The notes under the pieces are model-generated. The model saw only the letters and a program-made list of their open reading frames with translations, made no database searches and was not told where the DNA came from. Below, piece by piece: positions 7,458-14,821 of a stretch of 64,000 nucleotides of DNA; within the stretch, counting starts at the first letter, position 1; each line of letters opens with the position of its first letter. A program made the translations under genes and the position numbers. The stretch comes from a virus: positions 1 to 64,000 of the IMG/VR virus record IMGVR_UViG_3300042896_000648. One strand, given 5' to 3'.

Positions 7458-7646
7458 ATGAAAAATAAAATAACCTTTTGCCAATATTCACAAACATTTA
7501 GAATGATGCCACAAAATCACTGGCTAGCCTCAGTAAAGAATGATAAATTAATATTTGATTCTTGGGATGGCACTACAAAAATACTTTTTAAAAAAGATAT
7601 ATTTTTAAGGTTTAAAATTTGGCTAAAATTCAAAACGCAATTATAA
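7458..7646 (+). CDS. Hypothetical protein
   Basis: 62 residues, basic, with a Trp-rich core (three Trp) and a run of Phe/Lys/Leu at the end. One base before the next ATG. Function unknown. Confidence 0.5.
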   Translation: MKNKITFCQYSQTFRMMPQNHWLASVKNDKLIFDSWDGTTKILFKKDIFLRFKIWLKFKTQL

Positions 7647-7647
7647 A

Positions 7648-7866
7648 ATGAAATTAATATTAAGAAACGAAATTTATAACTTAGACACACTAGACAATAT
7701 TTCAGCCGATTGTATCGGTATAATTCAGGACATTGAATGGTGGAACGAAGGCCCTTATTGGATTGAAATATTAGAAAACGGCTACTTTGTGCCGGATGGC
7801 TGGGAAGGATTTAAAACTAATAATTTAATAGAGGCAATTAACTTTTTAAACAGTATTAAAGAATAA
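7648..7866 (+). CDS. Hypothetical protein
   Basis: 72 residues, acidic, with paired Trp in the middle and a strand-rich pattern. Function unknown; same operon as its neighbours. Confidence 0.5.
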   Translation: MKLILRNEIYNLDTLDNISADCIGIIQDIEWWNEGPYWIEILENGYFVPDGWEGFKTNNLIEAINFLNSIKE

Positions 7867-7870
7867 TAAA

Positions 7871-8083
7871 ATGGAAAATACAATAAATTTAGAACATTTA
7901 ATAAATGTTGCAATAGGTCAAGAAGTTGCACTACTTTTAAGCCTTAAAATAAGCAAGCAAGGCAGAATTAAAACATCATGGGGAGATAAAACATTTATCG
8001 GGCTTGGTGCAGTAATTCAACGTATAGTTGAAGAAGAAAAAGAGAAATTAAATAAAGAGTTAAATATTAAAGAAAATGTATAA
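7871..8083 (+). CDS. Hypothetical protein
   Basis: 70 residues; hydrophobic strand at 15-28, charged helix at the end. Overlaps the next gene by eight bases. Function unknown. Confidence 0.5.
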   Translation: MENTINLEHLINVAIGQEVALLLSLKISKQGRIKTSWGDKTFIGLGAVIQRIVEEEKEKLNKELNIKENV

Positions 8084-8306
8084 ACCAAATGATTTTAATT
8101 TTATGACTGGCAGCCAGTTAAATAGAATGCTAATTGTAATTAATCAAGAAAATTCAATTATAGACAAGGCCGAAAAAATAAAAGATGGCGATTATGTAGA
8201 AGAAAATTGGCTAATTTATGAAACTATATATAATAGTTGTATTGAGCGGGTTAAATGGTGTTTTAATAACATTTATAAGGAGTATTTAAACAAATTGAGA
8301 AAATGA
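8076..8306 (+). CDS. Hypothetical protein
   Basis: 76 residues, helical with several Trp/Tyr. Overlaps both neighbours by a few bases, a sign of coupled translation. Function unknown. Confidence 0.5.
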   Translation: MYKPNDFNFMTGSQLNRMLIVINQENSIIDKAEKIKDGDYVEENWLIYETIYNSCIERVKWCFNNIYKEYLNKLRK

Positions 8307-8539
8307 AAGACATAAAAAGCCTAAAGTATCACGAACTTTTAATTAAAATGAATGAGAATTTACAGGCAAATGAAAAATGTTGTGAATTGGCCACAGAATT
8401 ACAAAATCTTTGGCTACCATTCCCCAGGGAAGGAGAAGAAGAAAAGATAAAAGAAGTTATCAAAATATTAATAGATAATTGTGGCCGGGAGTTCAGCGAA
8501 AATAATCAATTGTATCATAGAGTTAGACAATTAACATAA
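8303..8539 (+). CDS. Hypothetical protein
   Basis: 78 residues, Glu/Leu-rich helices, two Cys near residue 26. Starts in an ATGA overlap and ends sharing a base with the next ATG. Function unknown. Confidence 0.5.
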   Translation: MKDIKSLKYHELLIKMNENLQANEKCCELATELQNLWLPFPREGEEEKIKEVIKILIDNCGREFSENNQLYHRVRQLT

Positions 8540-8733
8540 TGAATAATAAACCGTTTTTTAGGGTTCTTTTGCCCTTAGATGAAGCAGAAATGAGGCAAGC
8601 ATATAATTATGCATTTGGCAAAGAATTTGATTGTAATACAAGAAGACAAATTCCATTACCTTTAGAACTTGCCTATAAGGTAGCAATACAAAAATTAGAA
8701 AAAAGTTATAACATTAAATATTTTTTAAAATGA
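8539..8733 (+). CDS. Hypothetical protein
   Basis: 64 residues. The first half is hydrophobic and acidic, the second basic. Start in a TAATG overlap with the gene before, end in an ATGA overlap with the gene after. Function unknown. Confidence 0.5.
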   Translation: MNNKPFFRVLLPLDEAEMRQAYNYAFGKEFDCNTRRQIPLPLELAYKVAIQKLEKSYNIKYFLK

Positions 8734-8975
8734 AAAACTTACCGAATAGAGTATTTAATAGCCCATGTATAATGTTTGTAAATTTTAATGATGGCAATTT
8801 TTGTAATTTAATCAGATTAATAAAGCCATATAAAAACGGTTTATCTTATGCACTATACGATAGCAAAGGGATTAATAGTAAATTATTTAAAAACTTTGAT
8901 AATGCAAAGAAAGGATTTGATTTAATGGTGCATGGAGACATAAGGAATCAGGGAGTTTGCGAAAATAACTTTTAA
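8730..8975 (+). CDS. Hypothetical protein
   Basis: 81 residues, Asn/Phe-rich with alternating strands, no motif. Coupled to the gene before by an ATGA overlap. Function unknown. Confidence 0.5.
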   Translation: MKNLPNRVFNSPCIMFVNFNDGNFCNLIRLIKPYKNGLSYALYDSKGINSKLFKNFDNAKKGFDLMVHGDIRNQGVCENNF

Positions 8976-8989
8976 ACGAAAATTAAATA

Positions 8990-9352
8990 ATGGGAAATAC
9001 AGAAATTAAAAAATTGGGAATAGATTTTATAGAGAATACTATGAGATACTCTTTTAATTCAAGTGAAACAAGAACATTTGCAAATAGATTATTGAGTTGC
9101 ATAGAATTTGGTACAAAAATTAAAATGCAAAATATAGATGAAAAAATACAAGATTTATTAGCTTTAAGCAATGAGTTCATATTTGCAGAATATTACTCAC
9201 ATACAAATAAAATGATGTGGAAAATATTTAATACTTTCACTCACTATAAATCTGAAAAATTTGTCCTTTGTGAAGTTGGCGAAGGAATCGAAAAAGCTTT
9301 AGATTTAGCAATTGAAATAATTACAACAGAAAAACAAAAATTTGAAAACTAA
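8990..9352 (+). CDS. Hypothetical protein
   Basis: 120 residues, almost all helical. No domain recognised. One base separates its stop from the next ATG. Confidence 0.55.
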   Translation: MGNTEIKKLGIDFIENTMRYSFNSSETRTFANRLLSCIEFGTKIKMQNIDEKIQDLLALSNEFIFAEYYSHTNKMMWKIFNTFTHYKSEKFVLCEVGEGIEKALDLAIEIITTEKQKFEN

Positions 9353-9353
9353 C

Positions 9354-9515
9354 ATGAAAACAGAAAAAAACCCAAAAGGTGCCGGCCGAAAGTCAATCGG
9401 TGCATCATTCCTAGTTAAGATGTCATTCGACCAGGAAACAATAGATTTGTTGAGTACCGTAGGTAATAGATCTTTATATATACGTAATTTAATAAAAAAA
9501 GACAATGACAAATAA
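9354..9515 (+). CDS. Possible ribbon-helix-helix DNA-binding protein
   Basis: 53 residues. A Gly/Arg/Lys-rich N-terminal arm is followed by a strand (residues 18-24) and a D-x-E-T-I-x-L-L helix, then R-S-x-Y-I-R-N-L-I, the layout of small RHH (CopG-like) repressors. The RHH call is from pattern alone. It overlaps the next gene by 11 bases. Confidence 0.5.
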   Translation: MKTEKNPKGAGRKSIGASFLVKMSFDQETIDLLSTVGNRSLYIRNLIKKDNDK

Positions 9516-9606
9516 CGAATTTTTCAGCTTTTTAATGGTGGTTGGCTTATTTGGTGGCTGCTTAGTAATGTATGTTTTAAATAAAATAGAGAGATGGAAG
9601 CAATAA
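9505..9606 (+). CDS. Small membrane peptide (33 aa)
   Basis: One membrane helix (residues 8-25) then a short basic tail. Start overlaps the RHH-like gene and the end overlaps the next gene by 13 bases, so it lies within a coupled series. Confidence 0.45.
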   Translation: MTNNEFFSFLMVVGLFGGCLVMYVLNKIERWKQ

Positions 9607-9806
9607 AATTAGTAAAAGTAGGTGAATTGCCGGACGGTACTCAAAGGTTTCAATCTCAGTTATATATAGGAAGGCAAACAGCGGACTTTATAATAGATGT
9701 AGATAATAAAATGAAGTATTACGGAAGAGGAATAAATGGTTTTGATTTTTACCCCTATAATGAACCATATCAAATAGTTTCAGAAATTAAATTTAAAAAT
9801 ATATAA
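9594..9806 (+). CDS. Hypothetical protein
   Basis: 70 residues, mostly strand, Gly/Tyr-rich; may be a small beta-barrel. Function unknown. Confidence 0.5.
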   Translation: MEAIKLVKVGELPDGTQRFQSQLYIGRQTADFIIDVDNKMKYYGRGINGFDFYPYNEPYQIVSEIKFKNI

Positions 9807-9810
9807 AACA

Positions 9811-9867
9811 ATGGCCGAAAGAATATTTTACGCAATAATTTTAATTATTTGCATCTTATTTTCCTAA
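9811..9867 (+). CDS. Possible membrane micro-peptide (18 aa)
   Basis: ATG four bases after the previous stop; 18 residues nearly all Ile, Leu, Ala and Phe, so one membrane helix. Its end overlaps a small CCTAA/TTAGG hairpin (9863-9875). Coding is uncertain because of its size. Confidence 0.25.
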   Translation: MAERIFYAIILIICILFS

Positions 9868-9894
9868 AAATTAGGAATTAATAAAATAAAAGAT

Positions 9895-9902
9895 TACATT
9901 TG
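9895..9902 (+). promoter_or_regulatory. Promoter -7 element
   Basis: TACATTTG, exact TAnnTTTG match, 24 bases before ATG 9927 in a non-coding spacer. Confidence 0.6.
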
Positions 9903-9926
9903 TTAAGGAATTAAACGAAAAAGAAA

Positions 9927-10106
9927 ATGAAATTATTAATATCAGCATCAAGTATTCATAAGGCAGAAATAATGTTGAATAATCATTTTTATTCAACTAC
10001 CTACCAGATTATTGATAATAAAGTTTTCTTTAAAAGTCCTTTACAACAGAACGAAAATTTATCATTCAAATTAAAAGGTAGTAAATATCAAGTATATTCA
10101 GTTTAA
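9927..10106 (+). CDS. Small hypothetical protein (59 aa)
   Basis: 59 residues, basic, strand-rich second half. First gene behind the 9895 promoter, with the AAGAAA leader shared by the next two genes. Function unknown. Confidence 0.5.
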   Translation: MKLLISASSIHKAEIMLNNHFYSTTYQIIDNKVFFKSPLQQNENLSFKLKGSKYQVYSV

Positions 10107-10118
10107 AACCTAAAGAAA

Positions 10119-10439
10119 ATGAAAGAATTAGAATTAAATAAGCAAAGTAAAATCGAAATTTCTGTTAAGCAGAAAAAGGAAGTTAAGCACGATTTAATCG
10201 GTAAAATTATCCCTGAAAACGGGCATTCAATTTTTAAGATTAATAAGGAAACTTTACAAATTGAATTAGCTAAATTTTCAAATATTACATATCATTTTAG
10301 CGGAGACGATAAGAAAGAAATTATTACTGAAAATGAATTTGTTTATATTTCGGCATTAAATAAAAAGAATGCACTAAAGAAATTCAAAAAAGAAGACAAT
10401 GGATCAGTTAAAATTTTAGAAAAATTATATTCACTTTAA
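10119..10439 (+). CDS. Hypothetical protein
   Basis: 106 residues, Lys/Glu/Asn-rich. The centre alternates strands, the ends are Lys-rich. No domain recognised. Confidence 0.5.
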   Translation: MKELELNKQSKIEISVKQKKEVKHDLIGKIIPENGHSIFKINKETLQIELAKFSNITYHFSGDDKKEIITENEFVYISALNKKNALKKFKKEDNGSVKILEKLYSL

Positions 10440-10450
10440 AAAGAAAGAAA

Positions 10451-10630
10451 ATGGAAAAGAACGAATTTAAAAAGACTATAAAGGTTTATAAAAGCCACAA
10501 GTTAACCGATAATTATATCAGTATCAATTACGCTGTATTACTTGGCGATAATGCAATCTCAACAGAAAGAAAAATAAGAATACAAAATACCGGAGGAGCT
10601 TTAACGTCTTTATATAATTATTTTAATTAA
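10451..10630 (+). CDS. Small hypothetical protein (59 aa)
   Basis: 59 residues with a basic N-terminus and an I-S-I-N-Y-A-V-L-L strand. Same AAGAAA leader type. Function unknown. Confidence 0.45.
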   Translation: MEKNEFKKTIKVYKSHKLTDNYISINYAVLLGDNAISTERKIRIQNTGGALTSLYNYFN

Positions 10631-10651
10631 ACAATCTAAACAATTACAAAA

Positions 10652-10987
10652 ATGAAATTTACATCAAAACTTGTTAAAAAAGCCTGGGAAATATTTAAAA
10701 AAATATGCCCTAAAAACGCCTCAGTTGAAGCAATTAAGAATTATATGAGCCATGCATATAAGGTGGCGTTTAAATGGCTTAAAAGTCTGATTAAAGGGCA
10801 AATAATCTTTTGGAAATTAAGCACAGAAGAAATCGAGACCAGAGAGGTAATGGAGGTAGACGAAGTATTCAGCCCGAAAACAGGAAGAGAAGTACCTAAG
10901 GCTATGTTTACATTCATAGATAAGGTTAAATATCTGGCCGGTGAGTTAAATCCTGTTATTTCAATTAATCAATTTCAATTGTTATGA
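10652..10987 (+). CDS. Conserved-type hypothetical protein
   Basis: 111 residues. The N-terminus (A-W-E-I-F-K-K, then S-H-A-Y-K-V-A-F-K-W-L-K at about 48-59) resembles small basic proteins common on Bacteroidota mobile elements. The second half is acidic. Leader has AAACAATCTAAACAAT. Overlaps the next gene (TTATGA). Function unknown. Confidence 0.6.
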   Translation: MKFTSKLVKKAWEIFKKICPKNASVEAIKNYMSHAYKVAFKWLKSLIKGQIIFWKLSTEEIETREVMEVDEVFSPKTGREVPKAMFTFIDKVKYLAGELNPVISINQFQLL

Positions 10988-11127
10988 TAATCACAAAAGA
11001 ACAACAAGAAGCAATATTCATAAAGTATGTTAATGAAAAGCATACAACTGATGAATGTATCGGATTTATTGATGGAATGAATAGATTAATGGAACTTATA
11101 ATTAAGATAGAAAATGGATTACAATAA
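10984..11127 (+). CDS. Small hypothetical protein (47 aa)
   Basis: 47 residues, helical. Overlaps both neighbours (4 and 14 bases). Function unknown. Confidence 0.45.
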   Translation: MIITKEQQEAIFIKYVNEKHTTDECIGFIDGMNRLMELIIKIENGLQ

Positions 11128-11299
11128 AATTACAAACATTGAGTTTGAAGGAATTGATTACAGAGATAGTCCCGATTTTTCGGATGCGCACATAATTAGT
11201 GCAGAATACGAAGGCGAAGAAATGACAGACGAACAGATTCAAGATTTGAACGAGAATAGCGATTTTGTTTACAGCGCATTAATGGACTACTTAAATTAA
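11114..11299 (+). CDS. Small acidic protein
   Basis: 61 residues with a very high Asp/Glu content, so it could be a DNA mimic like ArdA, though this is only a composition argument. Shares a base with the next ATG (TAATG). Confidence 0.5.
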   Translation: MDYNKITNIEFEGIDYRDSPDFSDAHIISAEYEGEEMTDEQIQDLNENSDFVYSALMDYLN

Positions 11300-11490
11300 T
11301 GGATAAGCGAAAGATTAAGTTAAGAAGCTTAAAAAAGAAACTCGAAGCTATTCAGGTAAAATATCCTGAAATTAATTTAAAGGATTTAGAGTTAAAGCGG
11401 GATATTATTAAGTATCACGAAATATTTAAAGAGCATTTTCACCTGGAGTTTGAGATAGAGCATTGTCCTGTTTGTTTTAAAAGATTATGA
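11299..11490 (+). CDS. Small basic protein with C-P-V-C pair
   Basis: 63 residues, Lys-rich helix followed by a C-terminal Cys-Pro-Val-Cys (56-59) and an upstream His pair, a possible half zinc site. Overlaps the NinB-like gene by four bases. Confidence 0.5.
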   Translation: MDKRKIKLRSLKKKLEAIQVKYPEINLKDLELKRDIIKYHEIFKEHFHLEFEIEHCPVCFKRL

Positions 11491-11825
11491 AATCATATAC
11501 CTTTAACTTTTCAGACAGTGAGCAAAAGGAAATATTTATTAACCTAGTTAAGAACATGGAAGGAAAATTAAACATTAAGATAGACACACCAGACCAGCTA
11601 AGGTCTTCAGCCGAAAACCGTTACTACTTCGGGGTAGTGATTAAAATGATAGCAGACGAAACAGGAAATACAGATTTCGATATTCATAATGAAATGAAGG
11701 CTATGTTCTGCCTCGATACTACGAGATTAACTATTGAATCTTTCGAGATTTACTGCGAGAAAATAAGAATTTGGGCATTAAACTTTTTAAACTTAAAAAT
11801 ACCTCTACCGAGGGAAATAATATGA
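11487..11825 (+). CDS. NinB/Orf-like recombination mediator
   Basis: 112 residues. The centre has the A-E-N-R-Y-Y-F-G-V-V pattern followed by an H-x-E-M-K-A-M-F helix and a T-x-E-S-F-E-x-Y-C-E-K-I helix, as in NinB-like phage recombination proteins. Lambda Orf/NinB binds SSB and single-stranded DNA and loads recombinase. NinG and an exonuclease are elsewhere in the window, which fits a lambda-like recombination set. The assignment is by pattern and moderate. It overlaps yopX by four bases. Confidence 0.5.
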   Translation: MKSYTFNFSDSEQKEIFINLVKNMEGKLNIKIDTPDQLRSSAENRYYFGVVIKMIADETGNTDFDIHNEMKAMFCLDTTRLTIESFEIYCEKIRIWALNFLNLKIPLPREII

Positions 11826-12235
11826 GAGAGATAAAATTTAGGGCATGGGATTATTTAAATAAACAAATGTGGAATTCAGATGAAGACGGAAAGTCATTGG
11901 GTGATAATATGAGTTTTCATTTATACTTTGAAAACGGTTTATTAAAAGCAGTGATTGATAAATGTTTTGACCATACTAATATTATTGATAGTAAAATATA
12001 TTCGTGCGAAATTATGCAATTCACCGGATTAAAAGATAAAAATGGAGTAGATATTTATGCAGGCGATATTATGAAAGATAGATTTGGTGCTATTTGTAAA
12101 ATAGTTTATGTTGAAGAATATGGGTCTTTTAAACAATTATCTGAAATGGGTTATTCTCCATTAAATCAATCTGCAATAATTAGTGATAACGATGTTGTTA
12201 TAGGAAATATTTACGAAAACAAAGAATTATTATGA
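11822..12235 (+). CDS. YopX family protein
   Basis: 137 residues from ATG 11822, chosen because the family starts Met-Arg-x-Ile-Lys-Phe-Arg-Ala-Trp. Further family marks: M-Q-F-T-G-L-K-D-K-N-G (about 62-72), then Y-A-G-D-I, and a final I-G-N-I-Y-E-N. YopX proteins are widespread in phages and prophages; their function is unknown. ATGA overlap with the NinB-like gene. Confidence 0.85.
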   Translation: MREIKFRAWDYLNKQMWNSDEDGKSLGDNMSFHLYFENGLLKAVIDKCFDHTNIIDSKIYSCEIMQFTGLKDKNGVDIYAGDIMKDRFGAICKIVYVEEYGSFKQLSEMGYSPLNQSAIISDNDVVIGNIYENKELL

Positions 12236-12477
12236 GAAATTACAGTAATGAAATAGTAAACTGTTGGAAGAAGACTCCAGAGCTCTTTAGGCAGGCAATA
12301 CAAAATCAGATAGACGAGATTAACTCGTTTGAGTTTGAGCCTTTAGAGGCTAAGTATTCGTTCAATTCAGGCTTTATGGTTATGATTGACGAGTTTAATA
12401 TCTCGTTCGAGAACAATCTGCCAGAGCGGTGTCTTTATATACTAGATAAGATTAAGGAAAATTTTAATTTAAAATAA
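12232..12477 (+). CDS. Hypothetical protein
   Basis: 81 residues, helical, acidic; coupled to yopX by an ATGA overlap. Function unknown. Confidence 0.5.
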   Translation: MRNYSNEIVNCWKKTPELFRQAIQNQIDEINSFEFEPLEAKYSFNSGFMVMIDEFNISFENNLPERCLYILDKIKENFNLK

Positions 12478-12478
12478 G

Positions 12479-12631
12479 ATGAAAATAATAATGCCCGTAA
12501 TAAACGGAATGATATTAAGTAGTATAGCTACAGCACAAGGTTATGCTATTAACGATTGGCAATTTTGGGCTTATGTTTTATTTGGTGGTTTGTATGTGAT
12601 TAGTTACGAAAAGTTAAAAAATTTAAAATAA
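12479..12631 (+). CDS. Small membrane protein (50 aa)
   Basis: Two hydrophobic stretches (about 4-18 and 28-42) that could form a helical hairpin, with a basic tail. Starts one base behind the previous stop; its stop shares a base with the next ATG. Could be a holin-like or inner-membrane peptide; undecided. Confidence 0.45.
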   Translation: MKIIMPVINGMILSSIATAQGYAINDWQFWAYVLFGGLYVISYEKLKNLK

Positions 12632-12894
12632 TGGAAATAACATTAGAATCAGCATCATTCGTATTTAGCCAGGATGGCAATTGTATTGATGGCGGACATG
12701 AGACTTTAGAAGTAAGGTATGAATCTAGTCTAGGAATAGATAGGGATTGCGGTGGGTTTTTTGTTTTAAAAACCGATCAATGGTCAGTTGATGGAGCAGA
12801 AGATTTAAAGGCCTTGTTTGATAGGATAACGAAGATTAATATTGAAGTTGAAATACCTCCTAGTAATGTTGAAGAATTTTTAAAATTAAAATAA
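12631..12894 (+). CDS. Hypothetical protein
   Basis: 87 residues, acidic, strand-rich first half with a Gly-rich loop. TAATG starts on both sides show coupling. Function unknown. Confidence 0.5.
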   Translation: MEITLESASFVFSQDGNCIDGGHETLEVRYESSLGIDRDCGGFFVLKTDQWSVDGAEDLKALFDRITKINIEVEIPPSNVEEFLKLK

Positions 12895-13073
12895 TGGAAG
12901 AAGTAATAGAAAAAATATTTGATTATGGTTGGGACAGTACTGCTCACGGAAACTACGAGATACACAAGGCCAAAGCCGTAGAATTATTTTCTGCTGAAAT
13001 TAGGGTTCTTATACTCGAATCACAGGCCAAAGAGATAGATAAAATTTTTGAACTTTTAAAGAAAATGATATGA
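12894..13073 (+). CDS. Small hypothetical protein (59 aa)
   Basis: 59 residues, helical with a leucine-rich C-terminal helix. Overlaps the HTH gene by four bases. Function unknown. Confidence 0.5.
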   Translation: MEEVIEKIFDYGWDSTAHGNYEIHKAKAVELFSAEIRVLILESQAKEIDKIFELLKKMI

Positions 13074-13222
13074 TAAACCCTGAAAATTTGTACACCCAAG
13101 CAGAATACGCCCGTAAAGTAGGTTCGAAAAGGTGTTGGATTAACCAGCAAGTCAAGGCCGGAAATGTTCCAAATTGTAGAGTTGTAAAAATAAATGGCGC
13201 TAAATTAATTGAAATAAAATGA
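13070..13222 (+). CDS. Small helix-turn-helix protein
   Basis: 50 residues. The first 30 form an excisionase/MerR-type HTH (Tyr-Thr-Gln-Ala-Glu-Tyr-Ala-Arg-Lys-Val-Gly, then a second helix with I-N-Q-Q-V-K-A-G), followed by a strand ending K-I-N-G-A-K-L-I. Such proteins bind short DNA sites as regulators or excisionases. No integrase is visible, so a regulator is likelier. Confidence 0.6.
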   Translation: MINPENLYTQAEYARKVGSKRCWINQQVKAGNVPNCRVVKINGAKLIEIK

Positions 13223-13839
13223 AAAATATACACGTAATAAAAACGGATAAACCAAGTAGTTTATCAATTATAGATAGTCAATTGATATATTCAAAAAAGT
13301 ACTTTATTAATCCTCAACATATTTATATTACTTCTAACGAAGAAATAAAAGAAGGGGTTAACCAATGGTATTTAGATAAAGTATGGAATAAACCTTGCAA
13401 TTCAGGATGTGCTCAATATTCTTCTAAACAAGATGTAATCATTCTCACCACAGACCAAGACCTAATCAAAGATGGCGTTCAGCAAATTGAAGACGATTTC
13501 CTTGAATGGTTTGTTAAGAATCCGAATTGTGAGGAAGTTGAGATAAAAGACATAACGACAATTCCCGCTTTGCAGTTAGGAAGTCCAAACGGTCATTTGA
13601 TGTACAAAATTATAATTACGCAAGAAAATAAACAAAAAACACTTGAACAAACAGTAAAAGAACTATCTCAGGGGCATAGTTTAGAAAATACTTTAATGGC
13701 TTTTGCTAATTTAGGGGCAGAATGGCAAGCAAATAAACCAATCGAAGACTTATCTTATTGGAAGTTAAATGCGGAAGAGAATTATTCTACAACGCCAATC
13801 AGTGTACTAAAATATATTTCAGAACTTGAAAAATTATGA
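13219..13839 (+). CDS. Conserved Bacteroidota phage protein
   Basis: 206 residues. The I-Y-I-T-S-N-E-E-I-K-E-G strand and the T-D-Q-D-L-I-K-D-G-V-Q-x-I stretch followed by F-L-E-W-F-V-K-N-P form a block I recognise as recurring in phages and mobile elements of this phylum, with unknown function. The C-terminal part has G-A-E-W-Q-A, similar to the small G-A-N-W-Q proteins in this window. Confidence 0.65.
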   Translation: MKNIHVIKTDKPSSLSIIDSQLIYSKKYFINPQHIYITSNEEIKEGVNQWYLDKVWNKPCNSGCAQYSSKQDVIILTTDQDLIKDGVQQIEDDFLEWFVKNPNCEEVEIKDITTIPALQLGSPNGHLMYKIIITQENKQKTLEQTVKELSQGHSLENTLMAFANLGAEWQANKPIEDLSYWKLNAEENYSTTPISVLKYISELEKL

Positions 13840-14156
13840 AAATAATAATATTATTATTAATCTGTAGTTTAAGCTACGGACAGAAAATGACTGATGACAC
13901 TAAGCATTTTATTGCCGGTGTTGGGATTACAATTACTTCTTCATACGTAATCCATAAAATTACAAAAAGACCTTTTTTAAGCTGCATTAGTGGCCTTGCA
14001 ATTGGAGTAGGTACAGGATTGGCTAAAGAGTACATTTATGACCGTGCAATGGGTAAGGGTGTATTTAATAAGCAGGATTACAAGAATACTGCAATAGGAA
14101 GCGTATTTGGCTATATGACTATTCAGTGTTTAATAACTATTAAAAAAAGAAAATGA
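13836..14156 (+). CDS. Exported membrane-associated protein
   Basis: 106 residues with an N-terminal signal (residues 1-15, ending S-Y-G-Q) and two later hydrophobic glycine-rich stretches. The A-K-E-Y-I-Y-D-R segment and N-K-Q-D-Y-K-N-T-A-I-G-S resemble YfiM-like envelope proteins. A role in host-envelope change or lysis is an inference. ATGA overlap with the lipoprotein gene behind it suggests a functional pair. Confidence 0.6.
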   Translation: MKIIILLLICSLSYGQKMTDDTKHFIAGVGITITSSYVIHKITKRPFLSCISGLAIGVGTGLAKEYIYDRAMGKGVFNKQDYKNTAIGSVFGYMTIQCLITIKKRK

Positions 14157-14347
14157 AAAAGATAATTTTAGTATTCATATTACTTACAGGAATGTCCTGT
14201 AAAGATGATTTTAAACCGTGTTTAAAATTTACGCAAATTTGCGGGAAAGATACGGTTAGTGTAATTCACTGTTTCTATACAAGAGCAGAAGCACGAGAGC
14301 AAATAAGAATTTTTAATAAACCTGGTTGTACATTAACTTTTAAATAA
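14153..14347 (+). CDS. Small lipoprotein
   Basis: 64 residues. A Lys-Lys start, hydrophobic core and Gly-Met-Ser-Cys (Cys16) make a lipoprotein signal; acidic residues right behind the Cys fit surface export in Bacteroidota. Three more Cys follow. Coupled to the exported protein before it. Confidence 0.6.
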   Translation: MKKIILVFILLTGMSCKDDFKPCLKFTQICGKDTVSVIHCFYTRAEAREQIRIFNKPGCTLTFK

Positions 14348-14348
14348 A

Positions 14349-14510
14349 ATGACAGATTTAGAAAAATTAATTAAGACGTTTGATGAAATTGGGGTTGAGT
14401 ATGATAATACTATTCATGTAGATGAAGTTATTTTAGTTCTCCGTGATAATGGATATAGGCAAGATTTTATCTTTATAGACGGAAAATTTATTCGTGTAGA
14501 AATATATTAA
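14349..14510 (+). CDS. Small hypothetical protein, tandem copy 1
   Basis: 53 residues. Its first 22 residues nearly equal those of the following gene (M-T-D-L-E-K-L, then F-D-E-I-G-V-E-Y), after which the two diverge. A recent tandem duplication. Function unknown. Confidence 0.5.
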   Translation: MTDLEKLIKTFDEIGVEYDNTIHVDEVILVLRDNGYRQDFIFIDGKFIRVEIY

Positions 14511-14512
14511 TT

Positions 14513-14677
14513 ATGACAGATTTAGAAAAATTAACAAATACATTTGATGAAATTGGGGTTGAATATAATATCCACTATGATGAATATGGCGTTATAGTAT
14601 CAATAAAAAACAATTTTGAAAGTGAAATTGTATTTTCGAAAGGAAAGTATATTGAAAAGTATATTAATCAAGAATAA
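14513..14677 (+). CDS. Small hypothetical protein, tandem copy 2
   Basis: 54 residues, paralogue of the gene ending at 14510. The strand-turn pattern of the second half is kept although residues differ. Last gene before the terminator RNA. Confidence 0.5.
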   Translation: MTDLEKLTNTFDEIGVEYNIHYDEYGVIVSIKNNFESEIVFSKGKYIEKYINQE

Positions 14678-14682
14678 TTAGC

Positions 14683-14690
14683 TATATTTG
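14683..14690 (+). promoter_or_regulatory. Promoter -7 element
   Basis: TATATTTG, exact match to TAnnTTTG, directly upstream of the structured RNA. No TTG at the expected distance. Confidence 0.5.
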
Positions 14691-14696
14691 TAATAC

Positions 14697-14812
14697 GATT
14701 TAGCGATCGAAGCATTAAAGAAAATATTTTGCCATTTTTTGGTCTGATTCTATGGGGTTTTTGATGCACCCTCGCTACATAGAAGACGACCGAAAAGTGG
14801 CTTTTTTTATTT
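14697..14812 (+). ncRNA. Candidate short RNA ending in intrinsic terminator
   Basis: A transcript from the 14683 promoter would run into a long hairpin: 14731-14744 pairs with 14788-14801 (14 bp, two G-U), then a 3x3 internal loop, then TTCTATG/CATAGAA (14748-14754 with 14778-14784), then GGGT/ACCC at the tip. The outer stem runs straight into seven T (14802-14808). This is far larger than needed for termination, and there is no ORF inside. It may be a regulatory RNA or an attenuator before the T5orf172-type gene at 14822. The RNA start is inferred from the promoter. Confidence 0.6.
14731..14812 (+). terminator. Strong intrinsic terminator
   Basis: The 14-bp outer stem plus T7 described for the RNA feature should stop most transcription coming from the 6.3-14.7 kb operon, separating it from the replication operon. 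Confidence 0.75.
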
Positions 14813-14821
14813 AAAAAAAAC

